61,739 nt of DNA from Magnetovibrio sp. (GTDB lineage: Bacteria > Pseudomonadota > Alphaproteobacteria > Rhodospirillales > Magnetovibrionaceae), in contig JANQJR010000043.1 in the NCBI GenBank assembly GCA_028281525.1, forward strand, positions 1 to 61,739, given 5' to 3'. The notes under the pieces were generated by a model, which was given only the letters and a program-made list of their open reading frames with translations, did no database searches and had not been told where the DNA came from. The position numbers and the translations under genes are program-made. Positions 36,875 to 45,644 of the stretch are shown here, piece after piece (position 1 is the first letter of the stretch; every line of letters begins with the position of its first letter).

Positions 36875-37519
36875 TCATGAAACGTCCGACATGGTCGAGA
36901 TGAAAACCATCTCTTTACCATTTGCGACCGAAGATAAATTGGGAAGGTCCCGTTTCCAATACCCAGTTTCCAAATCCCAGAAAAAGGGGAACATCTTTCC
37001 AGGATAGAGATCAACAGACACCTCTTGAACGTAATAAATCCAGCAAAATACAGCGAGCTCTTCAATGATGAAAGATGCGGAAAGTTCTTGAGCATCTTGA
37101 CTGTTGATTCCGCCCCATTCGGATACGTAGCCAAGAATTTCAGAGCGAAACAAAGGGGACGTTTCGAATGCTGATTTTAATTCCTTGCGAAAGGATTTTA
37201 CATTCTGCCGACTGTCAAAGTCGGGCCACCTTTGTATGCGCAAGAATTCGGGGTCGGATTGTGCGAACACACGGTAAACCATAGCTTCCCGTTCATCGCC
37301 AATTTTTATGTTTTTTTCTAGCATGCCAGCGGTTGGGGTCGACAATTGCTGCAAAGAGGCATCATTGTAAGCATAAGGAATGTCAACAATCGTAACTTGC
37401 AGAGGTTTGTTGTAGTCCTCTGCAAGACGGCGAATGTTTGAAAACCAGGACTTTGAAAAGTTCTTATTTCGTGAGGAATAACCTACCCCAAACGCCTTGC
37501 TCTCATGCAAAGAGGACAT
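36875..37519 (-). CDS. Divergent tRNA-dependent cyclodipeptide synthase (CDPS)
   Basis: 214 residues. The catalytic-serine region GVGYSSRNKNFS (Ser15, Asn18, Phe21) aligns position by position with the GxSxxNxxFS motif of characterised CDPSs such as AlbC. LRIQRW, then SAFETSPLF, matches the next helices. SASFIIEELAVF carries the catalytic Glu154, with Phe150 in the place of the usual Tyr. CDPSs take aminoacyl groups from two charged tRNAs to make cyclic dipeptides. The ATG at 37519 follows GGAGAAAGGA; it leaves the N-terminus ~20 residues short of AlbC, so an alternative start is possible. It is lower in GC than its neighbours. Confidence 0.72.
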   Translation of the reverse strand: MSSLHESKAFGVGYSSRNKNFSKSWFSNIRRLAEDYNKPLQVTIVDIPYAYNDASLQQLSTPTAGMLEKNIKIGDEREAMVYRVFAQSDPEFLRIQRWPDFDSRQNVKSFRKELKSAFETSPLFRSEILGYVSEWGGINSQDAQELSASFIIEELAVFCWIYYVQEVSVDLYPGKMFPFFWDLETGYWKRDLPNLSSVANGKEMVFISTMSDVS

Positions 37520-37584
37520 AAAGTCCTTTCTCCGAGAAGTTACGACAACTGAACCAATGAAAGGCAGTTGGATTTGTGCCTTGG

Positions 37585-38229
37585 TCAGGTGAGCTCGACG
37601 ACGTGGTTCCAATCTTTTGATCCTGATAATTCTGACGCTTGAATTTGTAATCGCTGCCAATTTGTTGCCCTCTGCTCTAGATAAAGCAGAACAACGCCAG
37701 GCCACACTCCAGGCCACATCAATACGAGTATATATAGCCAATCGGACTGCCAAGCCTGAGGTAGCGAGATGAAGACGATCGAGATGAACAGTGTTGAGAG
37801 AAAAATGAAAACGATCTTATTCCAGGACGTACAGTTGTAGATTCGACTCTTCAGCAAATCCCATGTTGTGATCATTTGAAGCATCAGAATATTTACGTCT
37901 TTCACGTCCTCGATATAGAAACGAGAAATTTGTGTTTGAACAACCAATTGGTTGCCGTCTTTGTAAATGGCGGCTTGCTGCAGGTCGTGGCTTGGCCGGA
38001 TATAGAGATAATTGCTGCCCAACCATCCATTCGCAGAGTGAACAAACTTTGTCAGTTTGCCACGTAAAGCCAGAAAAGACGCAGCTGACGCTAGAAAAGC
38101 AATAAGGAAGGGAGTGAGCTGCCCCGCAAGGGCAACCCCTATTATCTCGTTTGCAAGTGAAACGATCAGGTCGATGACGCTACTGGGGTCTATGGATGGT
38201 GGAGGTGGTGCTTGGGTTATCTTTTCCAC
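37585..38229 (-). CDS. Membrane protein of unknown function, middle gene of the CDPS operon
   Basis: 214 residues; the family is not recognised. About four membrane segments are seen: two near the N-terminus (~18-36 and ~38-56) and two at ~137-156 and ~164-185. A polar region (~60-130) between the pairs has a beta-rich stretch (YLYIRPSHDL, ISRFYIEDVKDV). It starts at a GTG after a perfect AGGAGGAG. It lies 12 bases after the permease gene and 65 bases before the CDPS, so a helper role in export or synthesis is inferred. Confidence 0.75.
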   Translation of the reverse strand: MEKITQAPPPPSIDPSSVIDLIVSLANEIIGVALAGQLTPFLIAFLASAASFLALRGKLTKFVHSANGWLGSNYLYIRPSHDLQQAAIYKDGNQLVVQTQISRFYIEDVKDVNILMLQMITTWDLLKSRIYNCTSWNKIVFIFLSTLFISIVFISLPQAWQSDWLYILVLMWPGVWPGVVLLYLEQRATNWQRLQIQASELSGSKDWNHVVELT

Positions 38230-38241
38230 TTTCTCCTCCTC

Positions 38242-39897
38242 TTAGACGGTTTCTGATTGAGGTTTGCGCGATGCTGTCATGCCGACTAGGCAAACCAAAA
38301 AAGAAGTGCAGATCGCAGAAATTGACGGAAACACCAATGTGGCAAGATAGGGCAAGCCAAACGGGTTGAAGGAATTGATCGTGCCAACGGCGGCACCCAA
38401 AAGAACCGCGGATATTAACCACACGGTAGGTATTGAGGGTACAAAAATACGCATCAACATGGGGGGGGCAAAAACCAGCCCCCAGGAATAGACTGCGCCA
38501 AGAAGTACGAACGCATCAATGCCCCCCGCGATTTGTGCAGCGGCTATGGCAAGCATAATGACGATAACAAAGAACAAGGAAGCGAACCGTGCTTTGAGTT
38601 TGCCGCCGGTAATGGAATCTATGGCGCCCATCTGGCCGATAGCGATCACCCCTGAATCGAGTGTGCTGTAGAGTACAGAGATGATGAACAGTGAGAGTGA
38701 AACCAGCACAGTAATCTGGATGAGGGTGCCATTTTCGGCCCCACTTAGGACCAGTTGAACAAATTGGTCAAAAACGTTCGCTGCACCAGGCTCAATAAGT
38801 CCTGAGACACGAAGCGCAATGCCCAAAAAGATTCCAATAGACCACGTGGCCGGAGATGGGATCGCTGTTGACAATATGCTTGCTCTTAAAAAAGAAGAGT
38901 TCGCTTCATCATTTTGCGTTTTCTTCAGGATAGAAATACGGTGATAGGCTGTGTAGTCACTGAACTGCCAAAGAATATTGGCAAGAGAAAAACCAATAAT
39001 TGGCCAGATGCCGTTTGGCTCACGCCACATTGACAGTAGGCCCGGAATGACGCTGCCTGTCGCAGTTGAAGCAATATCTTCTTGGCCGAGGTAAAACAAC
39101 ACACAGATCAGAAGTGCTATTGCAGCCCCGATACTGGGAAGTATCGGGATTTCGATGGATATATTGATTGAGAGCGCTTTATAGATGCCGCGCAATGCAA
39201 CAGGCCACAGCAAGATTGTTGCGTAGAGAATTATTGTCGTGATCAGCAAGACATGCGCATCGAGCCTGTTCGCGATCACTGTCTGATCTAAGACGTAACA
39301 AATGAGAAGAGAAGAGGTGATATAGGATATAAACAATTGCATTTTATCCGTAGCGACGACCTTCTTCATGCCCCCAATCGCCGCGTATGCCATCATGAGA
39401 ATCATGAGCAGCGCGAATACCGCCCAGTAGGCGTCTGCGCGGCTTAATTCCGGTTTGTCATTGATCAGAGCGCTCGTGAGGAACTGAGATGAAAAGTACA
39501 TTTCAGTGTAGATCAGCCCCGATAAGCTGGCCGAAAAAATGAGGGCTGATATTATTTTTAAACGGGCATTGTCACCGAAAAGCAGTTCGAAAAGGGTTCT
39601 ATGCTTTTTTGTGAATTGAGCAAGAACGGGTGCAAATGCTGAAAACGCAATGATGCCGAGCAGCCAGGTAATGATAAAGATGAAGTTCGACCATCCGTAC
39701 GTAAATCCCCAGTAAATAAAATATATGGTGACTGCGACTTGAAAGCTGTATGCGACAGTGGTGCTTGCGTAATCCGAAGCTGTTGCTTTTTGCGACATGA
39801 AGAAGAAGCTGTTGTGGTCTTGTCGAACATCTGCCCTGTAAAGCCCCACCGCCATAAACACCATTGCAGCGGTAGCAATAACAAATAATGCCAACAT
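38242..39897 (-). CDS. SSS-like solute:sodium symporter, first gene of the CDPS operon
   Basis: 551 residues, about 13 membrane segments, LeuT-type fold inferred. GGMKKVVATDKMQLFISYI matches the conserved core of the sodium:solute symporter family, and LANILWQFSDYTAYHR matches a later SSS segment. Only 12 bases separate it from the next gene. The substrate is unknown; in this operon a cyclic dipeptide, or a precursor amino acid, is possible. GGAGGGG precedes the ATG. Base composition is clearly poorer in GC than the ribosomal and pcc regions. Confidence 0.82.
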   Translation of the reverse strand: MLALFVIATAAMVFMAVGLYRADVRQDHNSFFFMSQKATASDYASTTVAYSFQVAVTIYFIYWGFTYGWSNFIFIITWLLGIIAFSAFAPVLAQFTKKHRTLFELLFGDNARLKIISALIFSASLSGLIYTEMYFSSQFLTSALINDKPELSRADAYWAVFALLMILMMAYAAIGGMKKVVATDKMQLFISYITSSLLICYVLDQTVIANRLDAHVLLITTIILYATILLWPVALRGIYKALSINISIEIPILPSIGAAIALLICVLFYLGQEDIASTATGSVIPGLLSMWREPNGIWPIIGFSLANILWQFSDYTAYHRISILKKTQNDEANSSFLRASILSTAIPSPATWSIGIFLGIALRVSGLIEPGAANVFDQFVQLVLSGAENGTLIQITVLVSLSLFIISVLYSTLDSGVIAIGQMGAIDSITGGKLKARFASLFFVIVIMLAIAAAQIAGGIDAFVLLGAVYSWGLVFAPPMLMRIFVPSIPTVWLISAVLLGAAVGTINSFNPFGLPYLATLVFPSISAICTSFLVCLVGMTASRKPQSETV

Positions 39898-40220
39898 TGT
39901 TTTTCCCCTCCACTCGTAACAGCTAGCACCTTAATCGCTGTCTCTCTTTCAATATGTTGAAGACAAGTTTTAGGAAAACTTATCTCACTTAATGGTGGTA
40001 TATCAAGTGGTCATGAGTCTTTATGGGATGGTATTTTTAAGGTGGTGGCATGACGATATGATCTTGTAATAATTGTGCATTGTCAGGAGTTAAATGCGTG
40101 TAACGCTTGCGGTAATGTGAGCTGTTTGGAGCCCTGATTAAGTGTCAGGATCGAAGGGGAGTTACCTCAACTCTGTTGGGAAAAAGAGATCGTGTTTGAA
40201 ATTAGCGACAAAAAGGGGGC
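39898..40220. other. 323-base intergenic gap
   Basis: This AT-rich gap holds the candidate promoter at 39965-40006. No gene, RNA or mobile element end was recognised in it. It marks the right edge of the low-GC segment. Confidence 0.5.
39965..40006 (-). promoter_or_regulatory. Candidate promoter and operator of the CDPS operon
   Basis: Read on the minus strand, TTGATA (40001-40006) and GATAAG (39979-39984) are 16 bases apart and make a plausible promoter 80 bases before the permease. A palindrome AAGTTTT-AGG-AAAACTT (39965-39981) overlaps the -10 box and may be an operator. Confidence 0.4.
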
Positions 40221-40784
40221 TCAAGCCTGCTCGGACCCCTCTTCTTCCGGCAGTTGGTGGCGGAAGATCACCGGCAATTGGGTGAGGCTGAACAGCAATG
40301 TGAGCGGCATGATGGCGAAGACCTTGAAACTCACCCAGAAATCCGTGCTTTGCGTGCGCCACACCACCTCGTTCAGCACCGCGAGGAAGAGGAAAAACCA
40401 GGCCCAGCGCCACGTCAAAATGCGCCAACCTTCGTCGTCGATGTCGAGCGTGCTGCTCAGCACCGACTTCAGATAGCTTTTCTTGAACGCCAAACCGATG
40501 AACAGGATCGCGCCGAACATGGTGTTGACGATGGTCGGCTTGAGTTTGATGAACAGCTCGTCTTCGAGATAAAGCGTCAGCCCGCCAAACACCAAAACCA
40601 CGACGGCGGTGACCACCGGCAACGTGGCGATGTGGCCCATGTAGAAATAAGAGATGGCCAGCGAGATCATCACCGCGACCATGAACACGCCCGTGGCCAT
40701 GAAGATGCCGTGCGATGAATTGACGAAGAAAAACAGGACCAGAGGCCCGATCTCGATGGCCATTTTTGTGAGCGCTTTGTCCAT
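40221..40784 (-). CDS. yciB: Septation protein A / inner-membrane protein YciB
   Basis: 187 residues with five to six membrane segments. Family motifs are GPLVLFFFVN near the start, KPTIVNTMFGAILF, and RWAWFFLFLAVLNEVVW with FWVSFKVF. YciB/IspZ proteins affect cell-envelope synthesis and septation. The divergent pccB gene starts 150 bases away. Confidence 0.92.
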   Translation of the reverse strand: MDKALTKMAIEIGPLVLFFFVNSSHGIFMATGVFMVAVMISLAISYFYMGHIATLPVVTAVVVLVFGGLTLYLEDELFIKLKPTIVNTMFGAILFIGLAFKKSYLKSVLSSTLDIDDEGWRILTWRWAWFFLFLAVLNEVVWRTQSTDFWVSFKVFAIMPLTLLFSLTQLPVIFRHQLPEEEGSEQA

Positions 40785-40835
40785 GGCGTGCTTATATCAA
40801 GTGGATTAAGTTGAGGAAATGACGGATTTGTAAAT

Positions 40836-40870
40836 TTTGCCTTGCACAATGCACTTCGCAAGTGCAAAAA
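40836..40870 (+). promoter_or_regulatory. Palindromic candidate operator upstream of pccB
   Basis: TGCACTT-CGC-AAGTGCA (40850-40866) is a perfect 7-bp dyad, nested in a wider TTTGC...GCAAA symmetry. It lies 70 bases before pccB, next to a CATAAT (40877-40882). In alphaproteobacteria ScfR/PccR-type regulators bind TTTGC/GCAAA sites before propionyl-CoA carboxylase genes; the match here is partial. Confidence 0.5.
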
Positions 40871-40934
40871 ACTCGTCATAATAATAAAAATACATAACAA
40901 TAAGCCTGTCACAGAGAGACCCGGGGAAAATCCA

Positions 40935-42467
40935 GTGCACGACATCATCGAAGAATTGGACAAACGCCGTCAGCAAGCGCGTATGGGCGGCGGACAACGG
41001 CGTATCGACACCCAGCACGCCAAAGGCAAACTCACCGCGCGCGAGCGCATTGAATTGTTGCTCGATCCGGGCTCGTTCGAAGAGTGGGACATGTTCGTGG
41101 AGCACGGCTGCACCGACTTCGGCATGGACAAGCAATCCATTCCCGGCGACGGCGTGGTGACCGGCTACGGCACCGTCAACGGCCGCTTGATTTTCGTCTT
41201 CAGCCAGGATTTCACCGTGTTCGGCGGATCGCTGAGCGAGGCCCACGCCAACAAGATCGCCAAGATCATGGACCAAGCCATGAAAGTCGGCGCACCGGTG
41301 ATCGGCTTGAATGATTCCGGCGGTGCGCGCATCCAGGAAGGCATTGACTCCTTGGCGGGATATGCCGAAGTCTTTACCCGCAACGTGTTGGCGTCGGGCG
41401 TGATCCCGCAGATTTCCGTGATCATGGGCCCGTGCGCGGGTGGGGCGGTGTATTCCCCGGCCATGACCGATTTCATCTTCATGGTCGAAGACACGTCCTA
41501 CATGTTCGTCACCGGCCCGGATGTCGTCAAAACCGTGACCCACGAAGAGGTCACCCAGGAAGAACTGGGCGGCGCGTCGGCGCACACGGCGAAGTCCGGC
41601 GTGGCGCACAATGCGTTCACCAACGATGCCGAAGCGCTGCTTTATCTGCGCCGTTTCATCGATTTCCTGCCCGCCAACAACAAAGAAAAGCCGCCGGTGC
41701 GCCCGACGCCCGACAGCCCCGACCGCGTGGAGATGTCGCTGGACACCCTGATCCCCGACAACCCCAACAAGCCCTACGATATGAAGGAGCTGATCGAAAA
41801 GGTCGTCGACGAAGGCGATTTCTTCGAACTGATGCCGAACTATGCGGCCAACATCATCATTGGCTTCGCACGCATCGAAGGCTCCACCGTCGGTGTCGTC
41901 GCCAACCAGCCGATGGTTCTGGCGGGGTGTCTGGACATCGACAGCTCGCTCAAGGCCGCCCGCTTCGTGCGCTACTGCGACGCGTTCAATATCCCCATCG
42001 TGACCTTCGTCGACGTGCCGGGCTTCCTGCCCGGCACCGCGCAGGAACACGGCGGCATCATCACCCACGGCGCGAAGTTGCTGTATGCCTTCACCGAAGC
42101 CACCGTGCCGAAGGTCACCGTCATCACGCGCAAAGCCTACGGCGGTGCGTATGACGTGATGAGTTCCAAGCACCTGCGCGGCGACGTCAATTTCGCCTGG
42201 CCCAGCGCGGAGATCGCGGTGATGGGGCCGAAAGGCGCGGTGGAAATCATTTTCCGCGCCGACATGGGTGATCCGGACAAGATCGAGCAGCGCACCGAAG
42301 AATACCGCAAGGCCTTCGCCAACCCGTTCGTCGCGGGCAAGCGCGGTTTCATCGACGACGTGATCATGCCGCACAATACCCGCGTGCGCATCTCGCGCTC
42401 GTTGCGCATGCTCAAGGACAAGAAGGTTGAAAACCCGTGGAAAAAGCATGGGAACATTCCGCTCTAA
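40935..42467 (+). CDS. pccB: Propionyl-CoA carboxylase beta subunit (carboxyltransferase)
   Basis: 510 residues, exactly the usual length when started at the GTG at 40935. It has the crotonase-like carboxyltransferase fold: [11 protein letters not shown] and [13 protein letters not shown] in the N-half and the acyl-CoA region [25 protein letters not shown] in the C-half. It moves carboxyl from biotin to propionyl-CoA, giving methylmalonyl-CoA. The biotin-bearing subunit is encoded two genes later. Confidence 0.95.
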   Translation: MHDIIEELDKRRQQARMGGGQRRIDTQHAKGKLTARERIELLLDPGSFEEWDMFVEHGCTDFGMDKQSIPGDGVVTGYGTVNGRLIFVFSQDFTVFGGSLSEAHANKIAKIMDQAMKVGAPVIGLNDSGGARIQEGIDSLAGYAEVFTRNVLASGVIPQISVIMGPCAGGAVYSPAMTDFIFMVEDTSYMFVTGPDVVKTVTHEEVTQEELGGASAHTAKSGVAHNAFTNDAEALLYLRRFIDFLPANNKEKPPVRPTPDSPDRVEMSLDTLIPDNPNKPYDMKELIEKVVDEGDFFELMPNYAANIIIGFARIEGSTVGVVANQPMVLAGCLDIDSSLKAARFVRYCDAFNIPIVTFVDVPGFLPGTAQEHGGIITHGAKLLYAFTEATVPKVTVITRKAYGGAYDVMSSKHLRGDVNFAWPSAEIAVMGPKGAVEIIFRADMGDPDKIEQRTEEYRKAFANPFVAGKRGFIDDVIMPHNTRVRISRSLRMLKDKKVENPWKKHGNIPL

Positions 42468-42499
42468 GCGGAAGCGGATCGCCTGGGGAGGCGCGTCAC

Positions 42500-42721
42500 A
42501 TGGCCATGGACGAGCAAAAGCACAAAGAAAGGATGAAGGTGTTGGGCCGGTTCGGCGGCTTGATGGTGGCGTTCTTCGCCGCCGTCTACCTGGCCGTTTA
42601 TCTCAACATCACCTACAGCCCGGGTGTTCCGTGGTTCCTGATCGTGCTGGTTGTCGGTGGCTATTTCATCGTGCCCAAGGCGAAAGACGTGATGTCGATG
42701 TTCGACGACCATAAAACTTAA
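42500..42721 (+). CDS. Small membrane protein between pccB and pccA
   Basis: 73 residues, family not recognised. Two membrane segments (~17-35 and ~45-60) are separated by a short loop with SPGVP. A GGGGAGG ribosome-binding site lies eight bases before the ATG at 42500. It shares the pcc transcript, 32 bases after pccB and 60 before pccA. Confidence 0.75.
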   Translation: MAMDEQKHKERMKVLGRFGGLMVAFFAAVYLAVYLNITYSPGVPWFLIVLVVGGYFIVPKAKDVMSMFDDHKT

Positions 42722-42781
42722 AATGCACCACCCGCGCCCGGTTGCATGGTGCGCACTGAGATTTGAGAAGGGACCTCCCAT

Positions 42782-44899
42782 ATGTCCGCCCAAAAGTCAG
42801 CGAAGAAAACTTCCAAGAAAGCGCCCGCGAAGAAGGCTGCTGCTCAGAAGACACAGGCAAAAAAAGCCGTCTCTAAGAAGACCGCGGCGAAGAAGCCGAA
42901 GATGTTCAAAAAGATTCTCATCGCCAACCGTGGCGAAATCGCGTGCCGCGTGATCCGCAGTGCGAAGAAGATGGGCATCAAGACCGTTGCGGTTTATTCC
43001 GAAGCGGACCGCGATGCTTTGCACGTTTTGGAAGCGGACGAAGCGTATTGCATCGGCCCGGCGGCTTCCGCCGAGAGCTACCTGCGTGCCGACAAGATCA
43101 TCGACGTGATTAAGAAGTCCAAGGCCGAAGCGGTGCATCCGGGCTACGGCTTTCTGTCGGAAAATGCAGCGTTCTGCCGCAAGTTGAAGCGCGCGGGTAT
43201 CGCCTTCATCGGCCCCAACGAGCTGGCGATCAAGGCCATGGGCGATAAGATCGAGTCCAAGAAGCTCGCCGAAAAGGCCAAGGTCTCCACGGTGCCGGGT
43301 TACACCGAAGCGCTCAAGGACTTCAAGGAAGCCAAGAAGGTGGCGCACGACATCGGCTATCCGGTGATGCTCAAGGCCTCCGCCGGCGGCGGAGGCAAGG
43401 GCATGCGTGTGTGCGAAAACGACGAAGATCTCCAAGAAGCGTTCGTCTCTGCCGTGCGCGAAGCCAAGTCCAGCTTCGGCGACGACCGCGTGTTCATCGA
43501 AAAGTTCATCGTCAATCCGCGCCACATCGAAATCCAGGTGATGGCCGACCAGCATGGCAACGTGGTGTATCTGGGCGAGCGTGAATGCTCCATCCAGCGC
43601 CGCCACCAGAAGGTCATCGAAGAAGCGCCGTCGCCGTTCATCGATCCCGACACCCGCAAGGCCATGGGCGAAGAAGCCGTGGCGCTTTCGAAAGCGGTGA
43701 AATACGTCTCGGCGGGCACGGTGGAATTCATCGTCGACCAGGAAAAGAATTTTTACTTCCTGGAAATGAACACCCGCCTGCAGGTGGAACACCCGGTGAC
43801 TGAGTTGGTCACCGGTCTGGATCTGGTGGAGTTGATGATCCGCGTTGCCGCGGGCGAGGTGCTGCCGATCACCCAGGACGACGTGAAACTGGACGGCTGG
43901 GCGATTGAATCGCGCGTCTATGCCGAAGACCCGTTTCGCAATTTTCTGCCGTCCATCGGCCGTTTGACCCGCTACCAAGCGCCGGAGGGCGAGGGCGTGC
44001 GCGTCGACACCGGGGTCTATGAAGGCGGCGAAATCTCCATGCACTACGACCCGATGATCGCCAAGCTGATCACCTACGGGGCGGATCGCGACCAGGCGAT
44101 CAAGACCATGAGCCATGCCTTGGACGGCTATTACATCCGCGGCGTGCAACACAACATTCCGTTCCTGTCGGCCTTGATGAATCATCCGCGCTTTATCGAG
44201 GGGCGTTTGTCCACGGGCTTTATCGCCGAAGAATACCCGGACGGTTTCAGCTTCGACGATGTGGTACACGATGATCCATCGATCATGATTGCCGTGGCCG
44301 CCAGCATGCACATGGCCTATCAGGATCGTGCGGCCAGCATCTCGGGCCAGCAGGACGGACACGAACGCCAGGTGTCTGAGAACTGGATCGTGATGCTGGG
44401 CAAGAAGGCCTTGCCGGTGCAAGTGGTGCAAGTGGAAGGCGGCTTCGACGTCACCATCTCCGCCAAAGGGTTCCCCAAGGACGCCATCGAGGTGCGCAGC
44501 GGTTGGCAATTGGGCGAAGTGGTGTTCGAAGGCACCGTGACCGGGCGCGAAGTCGTCATCCAGGCCGAAAGGCTGGAGGTGGGCTACCGCTTGCTGCACG
44601 CGGGCTCCCAGGCCGACATCCGGGTGCTCTCGGAAACGGCGGCGCGGCTTTACGAATATATGCCCGAGAAATTGCCGCCCGATACCTCCAAGCTGCTGAT
44701 GTCGCCGATGCCGGGCTTGTTGCTGTCGGTGTCCGTCGAAGTCGGCCAGGAGGTCAAGGCCGGTGAAGAACTGGCGGTGATCGAAGCGATGAAAATGGAA
44801 AACGTGCTTCGCGCGGCGCAGGACGGTACAATTAAAGACGTGAGCGCTGGGCCGGGCGACAGTTTGGCCGTGGACCAGGTGATCCTGTCCTTCGAGTAA
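42782..44899 (+). CDS. pccA: Propionyl-CoA carboxylase alpha subunit (biotin carboxylase plus BCCP)
   Basis: 705 residues. The biotin carboxylase domain starts MFKKILIANRGEIACRVIRSAK at residue 41 and includes GGGGKGMR and EMNTRLQVEHPVTE. The C-terminal biotinyl domain has EAMKMEN, the Lys that carries biotin. The first 40 residues are a Lys/Ala-rich extension (KKAPAKKAAAQ) like histone H1 tails and unusual for this enzyme. The ATG at 42782 is taken as the start because the frame is open and the extension is strongly biased in composition; start at residue 41 (42902) cannot be excluded. Confidence 0.93.
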   Translation: MSAQKSAKKTSKKAPAKKAAAQKTQAKKAVSKKTAAKKPKMFKKILIANRGEIACRVIRSAKKMGIKTVAVYSEADRDALHVLEADEAYCIGPAASAESYLRADKIIDVIKKSKAEAVHPGYGFLSENAAFCRKLKRAGIAFIGPNELAIKAMGDKIESKKLAEKAKVSTVPGYTEALKDFKEAKKVAHDIGYPVMLKASAGGGGKGMRVCENDEDLQEAFVSAVREAKSSFGDDRVFIEKFIVNPRHIEIQVMADQHGNVVYLGERECSIQRRHQKVIEEAPSPFIDPDTRKAMGEEAVALSKAVKYVSAGTVEFIVDQEKNFYFLEMNTRLQVEHPVTELVTGLDLVELMIRVAAGEVLPITQDDVKLDGWAIESRVYAEDPFRNFLPSIGRLTRYQAPEGEGVRVDTGVYEGGEISMHYDPMIAKLITYGADRDQAIKTMSHALDGYYIRGVQHNIPFLSALMNHPRFIEGRLSTGFIAEEYPDGFSFDDVVHDDPSIMIAVAASMHMAYQDRAASISGQQDGHERQVSENWIVMLGKKALPVQVVQVEGGFDVTISAKGFPKDAIEVRSGWQLGEVVFEGTVTGREVVIQAERLEVGYRLLHAGSQADIRVLSETAARLYEYMPEKLPPDTSKLLMSPMPGLLLSVSVEVGQEVKAGEELAVIEAMKMENVLRAAQDGTIKDVSAGPGDSLAVDQVILSFE

Positions 44900-44919
44900 C
44901 AAGAAAATTAAGGGGTTAG

Positions 44920-45339
44920 ATGACGGACGACAAGAACAACGATAACGTCGTTCCATTCCGTAAACCGGGCGCGATTCGGCCCGCTCAGGCCGATTCCAAG
45001 CGGGAGCGGGTTCGCCGTCACCAAATGCCCAAGCCGCAATTCCAGCACCACGACAGGGTCGTGCGCCTGCATGCGCGCGGCTTGGTGCAATCGGATGCGT
45101 TCGTGCGCTGGCTGGTGGAGGAGGCCACGAAACTTCACCTGGACGGTTGGGCGCGTTCGGCCCCCGACAATTCCATGGATATTCTGCTGGCGGGCGAGGA
45201 GGGGGACGTGCGCCAGATGCTCGACTACCTCAATGACGGCCCGCGCCCGGTGGACATGTTGCTGGTCGAGGAAGTGGTGCTTAAGGGCGACGAGCCCATG
45301 TGGCAGGGCTTTCACCATCTGTCTCCCCGGGGTGCGTAA
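44920..45339 (+). CDS. Acylphosphatase-like protein lacking catalytic residues
   Basis: 139 residues. A polar N-terminus (~1-44) precedes a domain that aligns along its length with acylphosphatase: HARGLVQSDAFVRWLVEEA, then LDGWARS, LAGEEGDVRQML and GPRPVDMLLVEEV. The catalytic Arg position is Val62 and the catalytic Asn position is Ser80, so it should be inactive as an acylphosphatase. The intact enzyme follows 16 bases downstream, implying duplication and divergence. Function unknown. Confidence 0.75.
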   Translation: MTDDKNNDNVVPFRKPGAIRPAQADSKRERVRRHQMPKPQFQHHDRVVRLHARGLVQSDAFVRWLVEEATKLHLDGWARSAPDNSMDILLAGEEGDVRQMLDYLNDGPRPVDMLLVEEVVLKGDEPMWQGFHHLSPRGA

Positions 45340-45355
45340 TGGGGGGGCGTAAGTC

Positions 45356-45631
45356 TTGAGCGCTGTGCACGTGATCATATCGGGCCGAGTCCAAGGCGTG
45401 TGGTATCGCGCCTGGACGCAAAAGGCGGCTTTGGAGCTGGGGTTGAGCGGATGGGTGCGCAACCGCTTGGATGGCACGGTGGAAGCGGTGTTCAGTGGCA
45501 CGCCCGAGCAGGTCGAGACGATGATCGCCAAGTGCCGCAAGGGCCCGCCCTTGGCGAAGGTCAAGGATATCCAGCGCACGGATACCAACCCGCCAGGCGA
45601 GAGCGGGTTCGAGCTGTTGGAGACGCGTTAA
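45356..45631 (+). CDS. acyP: Acylphosphatase
   Basis: 91 residues. The active site is intact: GRVQGVWYRAWTQ with Arg18 and LSGWVRNRLDG with Asn36. It hydrolyses acyl phosphates. The start is a TTG at 45356, eight bases after a G-rich ribosome-binding stretch; a GTG three codons later is the alternative. It lies beside its degenerate paralogue. Confidence 0.93.
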   Translation: MSAVHVIISGRVQGVWYRAWTQKAALELGLSGWVRNRLDGTVEAVFSGTPEQVETMIAKCRKGPPLAKVKDIQRTDTNPPGESGFELLETR

Positions 45632-45644
45632 GCCCGCCCTTCGT

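Noticed and set aside
36694-36903. A 69-codon frame in the gap before the CDPS operon
   Set aside because: No ribosome-binding site, no family pattern and it overlaps the CDPS end.
36554-40220. Insertion sequence or prophage as the source of the low-GC block
   Set aside because: No transposase, integrase, terminal repeats or tRNA junction was seen; only base composition supports transfer.
42797-44956. A 719-codon antisense frame across pccA
   Set aside because: It mirrors pccA, shows no family pattern and has no ribosome-binding site.
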